Assembly (NCBI GenBank): GCA_030595665.1
Contig: JAUVCV010000004.1
Span: 16,710-80,709, forward strand
Length of the DNA: 64,000 nucleotides
Direction of reading: 5' to 3'
DNA from: Methanogenium sp.
Lineage (GTDB): Archaea > Halobacteriota > Methanomicrobia > Methanomicrobiales > Methanomicrobiaceae
The translations under genes and the position numbers were made by a program. The notes under the pieces are model-generated. The model was not told the DNA's origin and ran no database searches. It was given only the letters and a program-made list of their open reading frames with translations. Below are positions 25,589 through 35,061 of this stretch, in pieces; positions within the stretch are counted from its first letter, which is position 1, and every line of letters begins with the position of its first letter.

Positions 25589-27484
25589 TTACTCATCCAG
25601 TGTTGAGATGTCGCCGGGATCAATCCCCATTTCCTGTGCTTTCAGAACCCGACGCATAATTTTTCCGCTTCTGGTCTTTGGTAAACTGTCAACAAATTCG
25701 ATCTCAGAAGGAACTGCAATCGGACCAAGGGTCTGTCTTACATGATACTTAAGGTCATGAATAAGTTTTTCTGTTATTTTTGTTCCTTCAATAAGTATTA
25801 CAAATACCTTCAGTGAGTTCCCTTTCAGTGGATCCGGTTTTCCGATGGCTGCTGCTTCGGCAACCGCGTGGTGTGAAATGAGCGCACTTTCGACTTCAGC
25901 CGTTCCGATATTATGCCCGCTTACAATGATCAGGTCATCGGACCGTCCCAACATCATGATGTAACCATCTTCATCTTTTATTGCAAGATCGTTTGTGCTG
26001 TAATATGGGTGTTCTTTTGAATTCCAGTATGTCCGATACCGTTCCTCGTCATTATGAACGCTCCGCATCATTGACGGCCACGGGGCAGTGATTGCAAGAT
26101 ATCCTGCCTGGTGAGGAGGTACAGGATTGCCATCTTTATCTACCACATCTGCCATAATTCCCGGAATCGGTTTCCCTGCATATCCGGGTTTCATATCTTC
26201 TCCGGCGAGAGTGGTTACCATGTGGCTTCCGGTTTCTGTCTGCCACCAGGTATCAATTATTGGGCATTTTGTTTTGCCTATAACATTATAATACCATTCA
26301 AAAGCTTCAGGATTGAGAGGCTCTCCGACTGAAGCGAGTATTCGCAGGGAACTCAGATCATATTTGTCCGGCCATTCTGCGCCATATCGCATGAACATTC
26401 GGATGGCAGTTGGTGCGGTATAGAATACATTAATGCCATATGTTTCAATCAGGTGCCACCAGATCCCAACGTCAGGGTAATCGGGTGTGTGTTCGGTCAT
26501 AAATATTGTTGAACCCAGAAGCAGGGGTCCATATATTGTGTATGTGTGTCCGGTGATCCAGCCCGGGTCTGCGGTGCACCAGTATACATCATTATCCTTG
26601 ACATTAAGGACATATTTGGTTGTGTAATAGGCACCTACCATATATCCTCCACAGGAGTGGACAATTCCTTTTGGGGAACCTGTTGTACCTGATGTGTAGA
26701 GGATGAAGAGGGTGTCTTCAGAGTCCATTTCTTCGGGAGGGCAGTTCTTTTCTGCCTCTTTCATAATCTGATAAAAGTCGACTTCAAAATCATCCAGAAG
26801 ACAGGTGGGGGGGTCCTGCAGGCGGAGGACAACCACCCGCTCTACACTGGGTGCATGAATCAGTGCCTCTTCGACAATTGGCTTAAGCGGAATGCTTCTT
26901 CCTCTGCGGAATGAAACATCTGCGGTAATCACTATTTTTGCTTCTGAACCGACAATCCGTTCGTTCAGGGCTGATGCGCCATATCCGGCAAATACAACAG
27001 TGTGTATCGCACCGATACGTGCACAGGCAAGCATTGCTATGACCTGTTCGGGAACTGTTGGCATGTAAATACATACGACATCTCCCTTCCCGACGTCAAG
27101 ATTCTTTAACGCATTTGCGAACTGCATAACCGCTTTGTACAGCCGGTCATATGTGTAAATTTTCTCGGTTCCGTCTTCTCCACGCCAGAACAACGCTACT
27201 TTATTTCGCCGGTTGTTCTTCAGATGACGTTCCAGGCAGTTGTAGGTGATGTTGCATTTTGCATTCACGAACCACTTTGCATGTGGATATTCCCATTCTT
27301 TGATTTTGTCCCATGGTTTAAACCAGAGCAGGTCTGAGGCAACGCGCCTCCAAAAATCATCCGGGTCTTTCTCAAAATTTGCGTATGAGAGTGCGTAGTC
27401 TTTAATTCTGGCGTCTTTCCGGCATTCTGGGGCTGATTTATACACTTTTTGTGTGAATCCGGGGGAGTTCGTAGAATCTGTCAT
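25589..27484 (-). CDS. acs: Acetyl-CoA synthetase, AMP-forming
   Basis: Makes acetyl-CoA from acetate, ATP and CoA. 631 residues. YTSGTTGSPKGIVH (P-loop), DTWWQTETGSHM, the YSTNDLAIKDEDGY hinge and the C-terminal PKTRSGKIMRRVLK, whose lysine is the usual acetylation/adenylation residue, are intact. Hydrogenotrophic methanogens of this group often need acetate as carbon source, so assimilation is likely. Divergent from acd, the ADP-forming enzyme, across a palindrome-rich 218-bp region. Confidence 0.96.
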   Translation of the reverse strand: MTDSTNSPGFTQKVYKSAPECRKDARIKDYALSYANFEKDPDDFWRRVASDLLWFKPWDKIKEWEYPHAKWFVNAKCNITYNCLERHLKNNRRNKVALFWRGEDGTEKIYTYDRLYKAVMQFANALKNLDVGKGDVVCIYMPTVPEQVIAMLACARIGAIHTVVFAGYGASALNERIVGSEAKIVITADVSFRRGRSIPLKPIVEEALIHAPSVERVVVLRLQDPPTCLLDDFEVDFYQIMKEAEKNCPPEEMDSEDTLFILYTSGTTGSPKGIVHSCGGYMVGAYYTTKYVLNVKDNDVYWCTADPGWITGHTYTIYGPLLLGSTIFMTEHTPDYPDVGIWWHLIETYGINVFYTAPTAIRMFMRYGAEWPDKYDLSSLRILASVGEPLNPEAFEWYYNVIGKTKCPIIDTWWQTETGSHMVTTLAGEDMKPGYAGKPIPGIMADVVDKDGNPVPPHQAGYLAITAPWPSMMRSVHNDEERYRTYWNSKEHPYYSTNDLAIKDEDGYIMMLGRSDDLIIVSGHNIGTAEVESALISHHAVAEAAAIGKPDPLKGNSLKVFVILIEGTKITEKLIHDLKYHVRQTLGPIAVPSEIEFVDSLPKTRSGKIMRRVLKAQEMGIDPGDISTLDE

Positions 27485-27521
27485 GATTTGTCACGCTCGG
27501 GAATACTATTCAATTTATTCC

Positions 27522-27537
27522 AATGATTATAATCATT
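27522..27537. promoter_or_regulatory. 16-bp perfect palindrome between acs and acd
   Basis: AATGATTATAATCATT is its own reverse complement. It lies 38 bp upstream of the acs start, where an operator or promoter element is expected. A related, imperfect AATGATATAATTAT sits at 27611-27624 on the acd side. The size and symmetry suit a dimeric regulator. No regulator is identified. Confidence 0.55.
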
Positions 27538-27616
27538 TTGTTTTGTTTGGATCTTAGGGATTTAACATGATTAACTATTACAAACATATATGTATAAGCC
27601 GATCAAACAAAATGAT
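27532..27616. promoter_or_regulatory. 12-bp inverted repeat spanning the acs/acd promoter region
   Basis: ATCATTTTGTTT (27532-27543) and AAACAAAATGAT (27605-27616) are exact reverse complements, one near each gene, with AT-rich promoter-like sequence (TTAACATG, ATATATG) between. A matched site in mirrored position suggests common control of both divergent genes. A further small hairpin GACGAA/TTCGTC (27625-27642) is in the acd leader. Confidence 0.5.
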
Positions 27617-27702
27617 ATAATTATGACGAATCATTGTTCGTCATTTGTTGAACCGGTTCCCTGAAAATCAATATTTTATTCTGATAAGCGAGGATGTAAT
27701 AA

Positions 27703-29766
27703 ATGAAGGAATGGATGTTAAGTGAAGCAGAAGGGTATGAAATACTTGGAAAGTATGGTGTTCCTGTACCGGCGTTTAAGATTGTAACAACTGCAGAAGA
27801 GGCAGGTGATGTCGCAGACAGTATTGGATTTCCTGTTGTGATGAAGATTGTTTCACCACAGATCATTCATAAGAGTGATGCAGGGGGGGTTATCACCAGT
27901 ATCGGGACAAAAGAAGGTGCTCAGGCTGCTTTTAACCGGATTGTGACAAGTGTCAAGGAATATAACCCTAAGGCAAAAATTGAAGGAGTAATTTTAGAAG
28001 AACAGGCAAATCCTGGTCTTGAACTGATTATTGGCGGAAAAACGGATCCTACATTTGGCAAGGTTATTACCTTTGGTATTGGTGGCACGCTTGTCGAGCT
28101 GATGAAGGATGTGACCCTGAGAATTCTCCCGACGACAGAGAAAGATGTAAGGGACATGGTAAGAGAGATCAGAAGTTATCCTCTTATATCCGGATATCGT
28201 GGTTCAAAACCTAAAGATGAAGAGACACTGGTGAATACCATTCTGGATGTCTGCAGGTTCTTTGAGGAGAATAAACAGGTAAAGGAATTTGATATCAATC
28301 CATTACGTCTGTATGAATCCGGTGCCTGTGCTGTCGATTCGCGCGTCATAATGACTGATGGAAAGGATCTGCAGAAAAAGACTGAACGTCCGGATGTTCC
28401 TCTTGAATATTTCAATCCCCGTTCTGTCGCCATCATCGGGGCATCAGATGACCCCACAAAGATGGGCTATGCGGTGATGCATAATCTTCTTCATTTCCCC
28501 GGTCAGCTCTATCCGGTGAATAATAAGCGTGATAGCATTCAGGGTCTTACTGCATATCAGACAATAAAAGATATTCCGTCACCGGTTGATATGGCAGTTA
28601 TTACCGTTCCTGCAATGTATGTGCCTCAGGTCGTAGAAGAATGTGGTGAGAAAGGGGTCACTATTGCGGTTGTCATTACTGCCGGATTCAAAGAGATGGG
28701 TGAAGATGGCAAAGCCCTTGAAGATCGGGTTGTTGTGATCGCCAACAGGTATGGCATGCGCATTGTCGGGCCAAACTGTCTGGGGCTCATTGTTCCTCCC
28801 CGCGGCCTTGATACAACATATGTTCATCAGTCCCCGCGGCCTGGTAATATTGCATTTCTTTCCCAGAGTGGCGCGATTGTAAATACCGTTGTTGACTGGA
28901 GTCTCGCTGAAGACATTGGTTTTTCTGCGGTGGTTTCAGTAGGGAACCAGTCTGATCTGAACTTCTTTGATTATATGCGATGGGTTGAGCGTGACCCGAA
29001 TACAAAAGCTATCATCATGTACATTGAGGAGATCAGTGACGGTGAGGCCTTCATGAAGGTTGCAAGTGAGGTTTCCAAGACAAAACCGATTATTGCAATC
29101 AAATCCGGTTCTTCTGACCGTGGTTCAAAGGCAGCAGCCTCGCATACCGGATCACTTTCAGGTTCTTATGATGTATATATGGAGGCGTTCAGGCGGTCCG
29201 GAGTTCTTGCAGTCCATACTCTGACAGGGGCGTTCCTTGCAGCTGAGATGCTCTCGCATCCCAAGAGATATCCCGTGGGTTCGCGCGCTGTTGTCGTGAC
29301 AAACGCCGGAGGATTTGCTGTTCTTTCATCCGATTATGCAGAACGATATGGTATTGATATCGTGGATCTGCCTGCTGATGTCATTGCAGAAATGAATGAA
29401 TACCTGCCTGAATTCTGGAATAAAGGAAATCCTGTGGATCTTTTGGGTGACGCATCTGAACACCGGTTTGAACAGACATTTGAAATTCTTGCCAAACATG
29501 ATGATCTCTGGGATCTGTGCTTTATCGTCGGTTTCCCCAACAATATACTCTCATCAGAACAGCTTGCAAATCAGATCCTGAAATTTTCAGGCAATACAGA
29601 AAAACGTATTGTCTGTTCTCTGCTTGGTGGAGACTCGATGAATCGTGGCAGAAAGATTCTGCGTCAGCATTCGATTCCCAGTTTTGAGGAACTTGATTTT
29701 ACCTTTAGAGTTGTCGGAAGGGTATTATGGCAGCAATTCAGGGTTTCAGCACCTGGTTTGCTGTAA
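27703..29766 (+). CDS. acd: ADP-forming acetate/acyl-CoA ligase, fused beta-alpha
   Basis: 687 residues in beta-alpha order. Residues 1-225 are the ATP-grasp domain (FPVVMKIVSPQIIHKSDAGG, GKTDPTFGKVITFGIGG); from about 235 the CoA-binding Rossmann domain starts (PRSVAIIGASDDPTKMGY) and H481 in ASHTGSLSG is the phosphohistidine expected in the family. It converts acyl-CoA, ADP and phosphate to acid and ATP, or the reverse. Substrate range cannot be read from sequence. Opposite orientation to acs, so the cell has two routes between acetate and acetyl-CoA. Confidence 0.92.
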   Translation: MKEWMLSEAEGYEILGKYGVPVPAFKIVTTAEEAGDVADSIGFPVVMKIVSPQIIHKSDAGGVITSIGTKEGAQAAFNRIVTSVKEYNPKAKIEGVILEEQANPGLELIIGGKTDPTFGKVITFGIGGTLVELMKDVTLRILPTTEKDVRDMVREIRSYPLISGYRGSKPKDEETLVNTILDVCRFFEENKQVKEFDINPLRLYESGACAVDSRVIMTDGKDLQKKTERPDVPLEYFNPRSVAIIGASDDPTKMGYAVMHNLLHFPGQLYPVNNKRDSIQGLTAYQTIKDIPSPVDMAVITVPAMYVPQVVEECGEKGVTIAVVITAGFKEMGEDGKALEDRVVVIANRYGMRIVGPNCLGLIVPPRGLDTTYVHQSPRPGNIAFLSQSGAIVNTVVDWSLAEDIGFSAVVSVGNQSDLNFFDYMRWVERDPNTKAIIMYIEEISDGEAFMKVASEVSKTKPIIAIKSGSSDRGSKAAASHTGSLSGSYDVYMEAFRRSGVLAVHTLTGAFLAAEMLSHPKRYPVGSRAVVVTNAGGFAVLSSDYAERYGIDIVDLPADVIAEMNEYLPEFWNKGNPVDLLGDASEHRFEQTFEILAKHDDLWDLCFIVGFPNNILSSEQLANQILKFSGNTEKRIVCSLLGGDSMNRGRKILRQHSIPSFEELDFTFRVVGRVLWQQFRVSAPGLL

Positions 29767-29786
29767 AAAAAAATACTTTTTTTATT
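29767..29786. terminator. Bidirectional A/T-run terminator between acd and tfs
   Basis: The 20-bp gap between the convergent stop codons consists of a run of nine A, TAC, then T-runs, so each strand presents a U-tract right after its stop. Archaeal RNA polymerase ends transcription at such U-tracts without a hairpin. Confidence 0.6.
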
Positions 29787-30107
29787 TTAATCGTACTCAC
29801 GCCACGTATATTTGCATTTAATGCAGCGGAAGAATCGGGTCTCAGACTCATCAGCAGACCGAAGCTGACGAAGCCACCATTCTGCTGTAGGGCACCCACA
29901 TTCCGGACATCTTGCAGCGATAGTTGGGAGCGTTCTGATATCATCCGCTTCATCAACAATGACTATGTCCTTCTCTACCAGTTTATTGCGTATCATCATA
30001 TTTTCGGTGTCTTTTTCGCCCGGTTCTTCAGTATGTCCGCACTTTTTGCACCGGAAGAGACCCTCTGAAGAGACCATGAGAGATTTACAATTAGGACAGA
30101 ATTTCAT
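29787..30107 (-). CDS. tfs: Transcription factor S (TFIIS-like cleavage factor)
   Basis: 106 residues. N-terminal zinc ribbon CPNC/CKKC and C-terminal zinc ribbon CPECG/CIKC with the acidic pair in RSADESETRFF that reaches the polymerase active site and stimulates transcript cleavage. Family length and motifs are complete. Confidence 0.96.
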   Translation of the reverse strand: MKFCPNCKSLMVSSEGLFRCKKCGHTEEPGEKDTENMMIRNKLVEKDIVIVDEADDIRTLPTIAARCPECGCPTAEWWLRQLRSADESETRFFRCIKCKYTWREYD

Positions 30108-30212
30108 CTGATAGGTATAGGTTGTATTGTCAGATTAAGATATGGAATATGTGCATTGCTCTGATATTCCTATTGTGAAAATTATTTGAAGGTATATGGA
30201 TAATGGAATGTA

Positions 30213-31022
30213 ATGCAGGAGATTTTTGTTATCATATCCTTTATTGCATTTTTTCTGTTTCTCTTTCCGACAGGATTCAGAAAGTATTTTGCAATCGTTG
30301 GCTGGATTAGTATAATTGGGGTTCTTTTTGCAAAATTTCCTGATTATATAATTGGAAATAATTTTATGTATCCGGTTGCTGCATTTCTTGGCATACCGTT
30401 TTTGATAATAATTATCCCCAGGCTTCTTGAAGAGAATGAATACAGTATCATACTGAGCCGGATGGCAGGTATAGCATATGTTATATTTGCTCCATTTATG
30501 CTTATTCCGGTACTTGCTGACTGGCTTATCGCGGTAAACGTTGACTTGCTTGCATGGGTTTTTTCGGGAATTGGTTTTCCGTATGAACTTGTTGAATGGA
30601 ATATGTTCAGGGCAAGTCTCTATCGTGTTGAAATAATACTTGGATGTACGGGAATTCAGGGTATGGCAATCATGCTGGGTGTTGCCTGGGCCATACCATC
30701 TTCTATGAAACAAAAGGTATTATCTTTCTTTGTTGTTGTACCAGTGATATTTGCGTTAAACATCTTACGAAATACATTTGTTATCATGGCATATGGTAAT
30801 CAGTGGTTCCCCTATTTGCCGGAAATTGCCTCAAACGGACAGATAGGCTATGAAAGTTTCTTCTGGGCACATAATTTTGTTGCAGAAATTGGAGCACTGT
30901 TCGTGTTTATTGCTATTGCGTTTATGCTTTACCGGATAAATCCCCGGCTTGGTGAAGAAATGGCAGGAATTGTGGATTTATTTATCACAAAAATCAGGGG
31001 ATGGTTCGGTAAAGATATATGA
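30213..31022 (+). CDS. artA: Archaeosortase A
   Basis: Membrane transpeptidase that processes PGF-CTERM surface proteins such as S-layer glycoprotein and links them to membrane lipid. 269 residues, about eight hydrophobic helices. The catalytic set is present: Cys145 in LGCTGIQG, Arg186 in NILRNTF, His220 in WAHNFVAE. Its 3' end overlaps a convergent CDP-alcohol phosphatidyltransferase gene by 29 bp. In Haloferax ArtA depends on phosphatidylserine/ethanolamine-type lipid enzymes, so the neighbourhood is meaningful. No clear PGF motif protein is complete in this window. Confidence 0.93.
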   Translation: MQEIFVIISFIAFFLFLFPTGFRKYFAIVGWISIIGVLFAKFPDYIIGNNFMYPVAAFLGIPFLIIIIPRLLEENEYSIILSRMAGIAYVIFAPFMLIPVLADWLIAVNVDLLAWVFSGIGFPYELVEWNMFRASLYRVEIILGCTGIQGMAIMLGVAWAIPSSMKQKVLSFFVVVPVIFALNILRNTFVIMAYGNQWFPYLPEIASNGQIGYESFFWAHNFVAEIGALFVFIAIAFMLYRINPRLGEEMAGIVDLFITKIRGWFGKDI

Positions 31023-31638
31023 TCCGCTGAATTGCTGAGAGATTTGTGCAGAGAGCGACAATAATTGCTGAAATCCATATATATCCGCTGATTCCACCAA
31101 TTATCAGAATAATCAGGGTTTCCGGACGGCCAAAAAAACCAATGCCTTCCAGGGGATCAGCTATTTTTCCATCCTCTCTGTTATCATATCCGATTTCGGC
31201 GTACACAACCGGTTTAATGAATGTGTTCATGAAAGAGCCAATGATGGCGAGTGCTATTATGGTAAAATCCAGTGTCTGTGCGGGGAAGGCATTCACAGAG
31301 ATGAAGCGCGAGATGATGGCAATTCCGGACATTCCGATTCCCAGGAGTGCCAGTGTATCAATATATTTGTCAGCAATCCAGTCAAATACTGCCCCAAAAT
31401 CGCTGGATTTATTATTTATCCGTGCTACTCCGCCATCGATAAGATCAAGTATACCTGAAACAAGGAGCATGATGCTCCCCGCTACAAACATTCTGTTTGC
31501 ATACAGGACAGCACATGCAATACCTGATAGTATTGCAAGTGATGTCAGTTGATTTGGGGTGATACCTGTCTTTGCACATGCATGTGCAAGAGGATTCAGG
31601 ATTTTTATTACACGGGGTCTCAATGCTGTAATATTCAT
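30994..31638 (-). CDS. CDP-alcohol phosphatidyltransferase
   Basis: 214 residues from ATG 31638 (GTG 31650 is an alternative). The family signature is present as DGGVARINNKSSDFGAVFDW followed by ADKYID, with the aspartates that bind metal and CDP-archaeol. Six or so membrane helices. It attaches a polar head group to CDP-archaeol; serine, glycerol-phosphate or inositol-phosphate cannot be told apart here. Facing and overlapping artA suggests archaetidylserine synthase (PssA) because that lipid branch supports archaeosortase anchoring in Haloferax, but this is inference. Confidence 0.85.
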   Translation of the reverse strand: MNITALRPRVIKILNPLAHACAKTGITPNQLTSLAILSGIACAVLYANRMFVAGSIMLLVSGILDLIDGGVARINNKSSDFGAVFDWIADKYIDTLALLGIGMSGIAIISRFISVNAFPAQTLDFTIIALAIIGSFMNTFIKPVVYAEIGYDNREDGKIADPLEGIGFFGRPETLIILIIGGISGYIWISAIIVALCTNLSAIQRIIYLYRTIP

Positions 31639-31802
31639 TATCGTATACACAGATGGGGAGATTAAAGGTATAATTCTTTGTTAATACCCGATATTTCCAG
31701 GGTTGCACAGGTTAAAAAAATACCATTCTCTCATTTGTATGCCTATCTTATAATTACATTAATAGCACATACCGGTTAAGAATAGATATACCGGGGTTCT
31801 AT

Positions 31803-32489
31803 ATGGAAAATCGAATAATCCGACCACATGTCCTTATTATGTCAGAGATGACTGTTGATGGTAAACTTACTCTTTGGAAAGGTGCATCAAGTAAGATTCT
31901 CATGCAGTTTATGGACCCTGAAACAGAGGTTCTTCTTCATAAGACACGGGTTGAATATGATGCAATTATGGTAGGGTCCAATACCATCAGAATAGATAAT
32001 TCAATGCTCACGGTCAGGCATGCAGAAGGAAAAAATCCAATTCGTGTCATTCCAAACAGGGGTGCTGATCTCCCCCTTGATTCAAATGTACTTGGGCCTG
32101 AGGCTCAGACCATCATTGCGGTATCAGAGGAAGCTCCTCAGGAACGAGTGGAAGCACTTCAGAAAAAGGGAGTTGATGTCCTGGTAGCGGGCAAAAAAGA
32201 GATTGATTTTCCTCTTCTTATGACCCAACTCTATGATAAATATCATATCCGCTCACTCATGGTTGAAGGAGGTCCGACGCTGAATTATTATATGTTTAAA
32301 AATCATCTTGTGGATGAGTTACGCCTGATTCATCTGCCTTTTATTGTGGGGGGTGCTGATACTCCGTCTCTTGTCGGGGGGAAGCCCATTCATTCTATTG
32401 AAGAAATGTTTCACCTGAGCCTGAAAAACCATTATATGTGTGGGAAGAATCTGATAACAGAGTATGATATTCTCTATATCAGTGAGTGA
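31803..32489 (+). CDS. arfC: Diaminohydroxyphosphoribosylaminopyrimidine-type reductase (ArfC/RIB7)
   Basis: 228 residues of the RibD C-terminal reductase family. SEMTVDGKLTL at the N-terminus, VGSNTIRIDNSMLTVR and MVEGGPTLNYYMF are typical of the archaeal 2,5-diamino-6-ribosylamino-pyrimidinone phosphate reductase, a step to riboflavin and coenzyme F420. NADPH is the usual donor. Its stop overlaps the region of the sppA start, so the two may be co-transcribed. Confidence 0.92.
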   Translation: MENRIIRPHVLIMSEMTVDGKLTLWKGASSKILMQFMDPETEVLLHKTRVEYDAIMVGSNTIRIDNSMLTVRHAEGKNPIRVIPNRGADLPLDSNVLGPEAQTIIAVSEEAPQERVEALQKKGVDVLVAGKKEIDFPLLMTQLYDKYHIRSLMVEGGPTLNYYMFKNHLVDELRLIHLPFIVGGADTPSLVGGKPIHSIEEMFHLSLKNHYMCGKNLITEYDILYISE

Positions 32490-32494
32490 ATTCA

Positions 32495-33280
32495 ATGGGC
32501 TGGCTTACGGAAGAAGTAGACAGAATCGAACGAAAACAAAGGCGCCGTGGCTGGATTAAATATTTTTTTCTGGGAGGAATCACGGCACTTTTTCTTGCAG
32601 CGATTGTGTTGGCTGCATTATTGACCATTTCTGAAGAATTCAGTGTCTCTGTTATACGGGTGGAAGGCACTATTGTTTCGGGGAATGTGAACGGAAACGG
32701 GTTTGCGGGAAGTGAGTATATCGGCCGTGAATTACGCTCATCGGCAGATGATCCCCTCATTGAGGGCATTGTTCTCCGGGTAAACAGTCCGGGAGGTTCA
32801 CCGGCAGCAGCGCAGGAAATCATTCGTGACATCGAGTATGCAAAAGAACGCAAACCTGTCATTGTTTCCATGGGAGATATCGCAACATCTGCCGGCTATC
32901 ACATCAGTTCTCATGCTGACGTAATCTATGCCAATCCGGATACCATGACGGGAAGCATTGGCACAATATGGACAATATTTAATTACAGTAAATCACTTGA
33001 AGATGAAGGTATTTCTGTTGATGTTCTCACATCCGGTGATAAAAAAGATATTACGTCTCCCTACCGGGGGCTCACCGATGATGAACGAGTGTATCTTCAG
33101 GACCTTGTGTACCAGAGTTCTGAGTTGTTTATCAATGATGTGGTTACTCAGCGCGGGGTAAACCGATCAGTAATTGAGGATGCACGCCCCATCCGTGGTG
33201 ATTATGCGAAAAATGTCGGATTGGTCGATGAGATGGGGAATCTCTTCGACGCAATAGATGCGGTATCTGCGTATCCCTGA
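32495..33280 (+). CDS. sppA: Signal peptide peptidase SppA
   Basis: 261 residues from ATG 32495 (GTGAGTG six bases upstream; GTG 32486 possible). One N-terminal transmembrane helix (about 23-45), then the serine protease fold: VNSPGGSPAAAQE, and MGDIATSAGYHIS with the catalytic serine, YANPDTMTGSIG follows. The lysine of the dyad is expected in the later KKDITSPYR segment. Degrades leftover signal peptides in the membrane. Confidence 0.92.
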   Translation: MGWLTEEVDRIERKQRRRGWIKYFFLGGITALFLAAIVLAALLTISEEFSVSVIRVEGTIVSGNVNGNGFAGSEYIGRELRSSADDPLIEGIVLRVNSPGGSPAAAQEIIRDIEYAKERKPVIVSMGDIATSAGYHISSHADVIYANPDTMTGSIGTIWTIFNYSKSLEDEGISVDVLTSGDKKDITSPYRGLTDDERVYLQDLVYQSSELFINDVVTQRGVNRSVIEDARPIRGDYAKNVGLVDEMGNLFDAIDAVSAYP

Positions 33281-33311
33281 TGGGGTTCGATCATCTATTT
33301 TGATGATCTCT

Positions 33312-34592
33312 TCAGATCATCTGAATGGGATCCGCTTTCATATATTCCCTGCATATTGTGGTTGCATACTGGCCTGGCCCAAGGGAGAATGAGAGGCGCA
33401 CGGTATCGTCACATACCTCTGATTCAACCGTGGTGCTAAGACTAATCCTGCGGACGGCACCCTTGAATGACATGCCGGTCAATTCGCCCGCTTTTTTGAA
33501 TGATGCACAGGATATACCGTCTGCCTCCATCAGGGAAATTATCAGCTGTTCAGTCGGGCTTTGCGTGGGGATGGTCTTTTCACCCGGCATCTCCAGGCAT
33601 ATGTGGGCACGTCCCCGTTTTATGAGGACTTCTGCCTGGTTTGTGTTTATATCACTAACAATGTCTTTCTTCCCGTTTTCAAATATTATTCTGTCCCCTG
33701 GTGCAGGTTTCGAGAATGTGTATCCCTCGTGAATTCTGTGGGAGAGGCCCATGTTGAAAAGCCATGACTGATACGCTGAAACAAACATTGAGAGGAGTTT
33801 TGGCGGAATACTTTTGAGGGCACCTTCGTAATCTTCAGGAATTTCTGCAAGATGGTGAAGAATGGCGCGTTCATACCTCATCTGGACCGGCAGATTTTCG
33901 AGTGCTGCTTTGGGATCATTGTCTGAGAGATAAGCAGTTCGTGCTGCTGCAACGTCCTCTGATTCTCCATCTGATGGGAATCCGACATATGTTCTGACTG
34001 CTTCTTTATAATCATCCAGAAGAATCTGTTTGCCTACGAGATGCGTTACCGGTCGTTTTACGCCAAACCGCTGAATCCCGAAATAATTAGGGACCCCTTC
34101 TGCGACGCAGCTATTGATCTGTGAAACTCTCTCTTCCAGATTATCGGGACTGCATGAACGGATGGTAATCTCAAAACGATTTCCCTCTAACTCCCCGAGG
34201 GACAACTGCTGGCTGGTTCTCCCTACCGGGGTCAGGGTAATGTCTTTCAGGTGGAGATTCTCAATCTCTGCTTCTGAGATGTCATACAGGGAAATCAGCT
34301 GGGTGGTGACGGCACGTTTGTCTTTTGTCCCTGCCCATGATATCCTGCGGTGGCTGACGCCGAGTATCTTCGCGATTTCTTTTACTGCACGCTGGAGTTC
34401 CCAGTTTCTCTTCTCCATTTTGCAGATTAGATATTTTGCCGATGGCTCTTCGGATAATTTGACCGGGTTGCTGATTTCATGCACCATGAAGTCTTCAGTC
34501 TCCTGCCGTAACAGACCCTGAATTCCTTCACTTTCACAGACGTAATACTGCATTCCAAGTAACTGTTCAACGGGATATGGTGATTGTTTCAT
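33312..34592 (-). CDS. truD: tRNA pseudouridine(13) synthase TruD
   Basis: 426 residues. The active-site aspartate lies in SWAGTKDKRAVTTQ; EGNRFEITIR and GVPNYFGIQRFG are family motifs. Archaeal length. The ATG overlaps the pth2 stop by four bases, so both form one minus-strand operon acting on tRNA. Confidence 0.95.
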   Translation of the reverse strand: MKQSPYPVEQLLGMQYYVCESEGIQGLLRQETEDFMVHEISNPVKLSEEPSAKYLICKMEKRNWELQRAVKEIAKILGVSHRRISWAGTKDKRAVTTQLISLYDISEAEIENLHLKDITLTPVGRTSQQLSLGELEGNRFEITIRSCSPDNLEERVSQINSCVAEGVPNYFGIQRFGVKRPVTHLVGKQILLDDYKEAVRTYVGFPSDGESEDVAAARTAYLSDNDPKAALENLPVQMRYERAILHHLAEIPEDYEGALKSIPPKLLSMFVSAYQSWLFNMGLSHRIHEGYTFSKPAPGDRIIFENGKKDIVSDINTNQAEVLIKRGRAHICLEMPGEKTIPTQSPTEQLIISLMEADGISCASFKKAGELTGMSFKGAVRRISLSTTVESEVCDDTVRLSFSLGPGQYATTICREYMKADPIQMI

Positions 34593-34951
34593 AAGAGTTG
34601 CAGGTCTCCTGTTATTTTGTCCAGATCATGTGAGAGTGCAGGACCAAGTCCGAGGGCAGTGACCGTTCCTGGTTCAACTTCCGTCCGACCCGCATCTGTG
34701 ATGAGTGATGTGGCTATTCCTGCCATTTCTGCAGTGGTCTTTATTTCATACATGGCGCGGAGTGAAGGAACCTTTAGAACGACTTTCTTCATCCCTTCGT
34801 TAAACCATTTTTTCTGAGTTATTTTATCGGATTTATCATATGCACCAACAGCAGCATGAGCGAGTTGTGCACACTTTTTTCCACAGCTCATCTTCACATC
34901 ACTGCGGATTATAAGGCATTGTTTCCATTTGAAATCAGATTCATCTTTCAT
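34589..34951 (-). CDS. pth2: Peptidyl-tRNA hydrolase, Pth2 type
   Basis: 120 residues from ATG 34951 (MKDESDFKWKQCLIIR). The open frame runs 54 codons further upstream to 35113, into the neighbour's start, but that part has no family similarity. Conserved MSCGKKCAQLAHAAVGAY, VLKVPSL and TVTALGLGP(A). Releases tRNA from aborted peptidyl-tRNA. Coupled to truD. Confidence 0.94.
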   Translation of the reverse strand: MKDESDFKWKQCLIIRSDVKMSCGKKCAQLAHAAVGAYDKSDKITQKKWFNEGMKKVVLKVPSLRAMYEIKTTAEMAGIATSLITDAGRTEVEPGTVTALGLGPALSHDLDKITGDLQLL

Positions 34952-35061
34952 CGATACTGTAGTAATAATCTCTGGTGAGTAATATACCTCTTCACTCACC
35001 TGTTTCCCTGTTCTGAAATTTTTCAGATATATTATCCCTGATTCATGCCTATTGAATGTAG

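Noticed and set aside
30135..30713. 192-residue minus-strand frame opposite artA
   Set aside because: It is a shadow of artA: composition is lysine/asparagine/tyrosine-rich, no family match, and artA has all catalytic residues.
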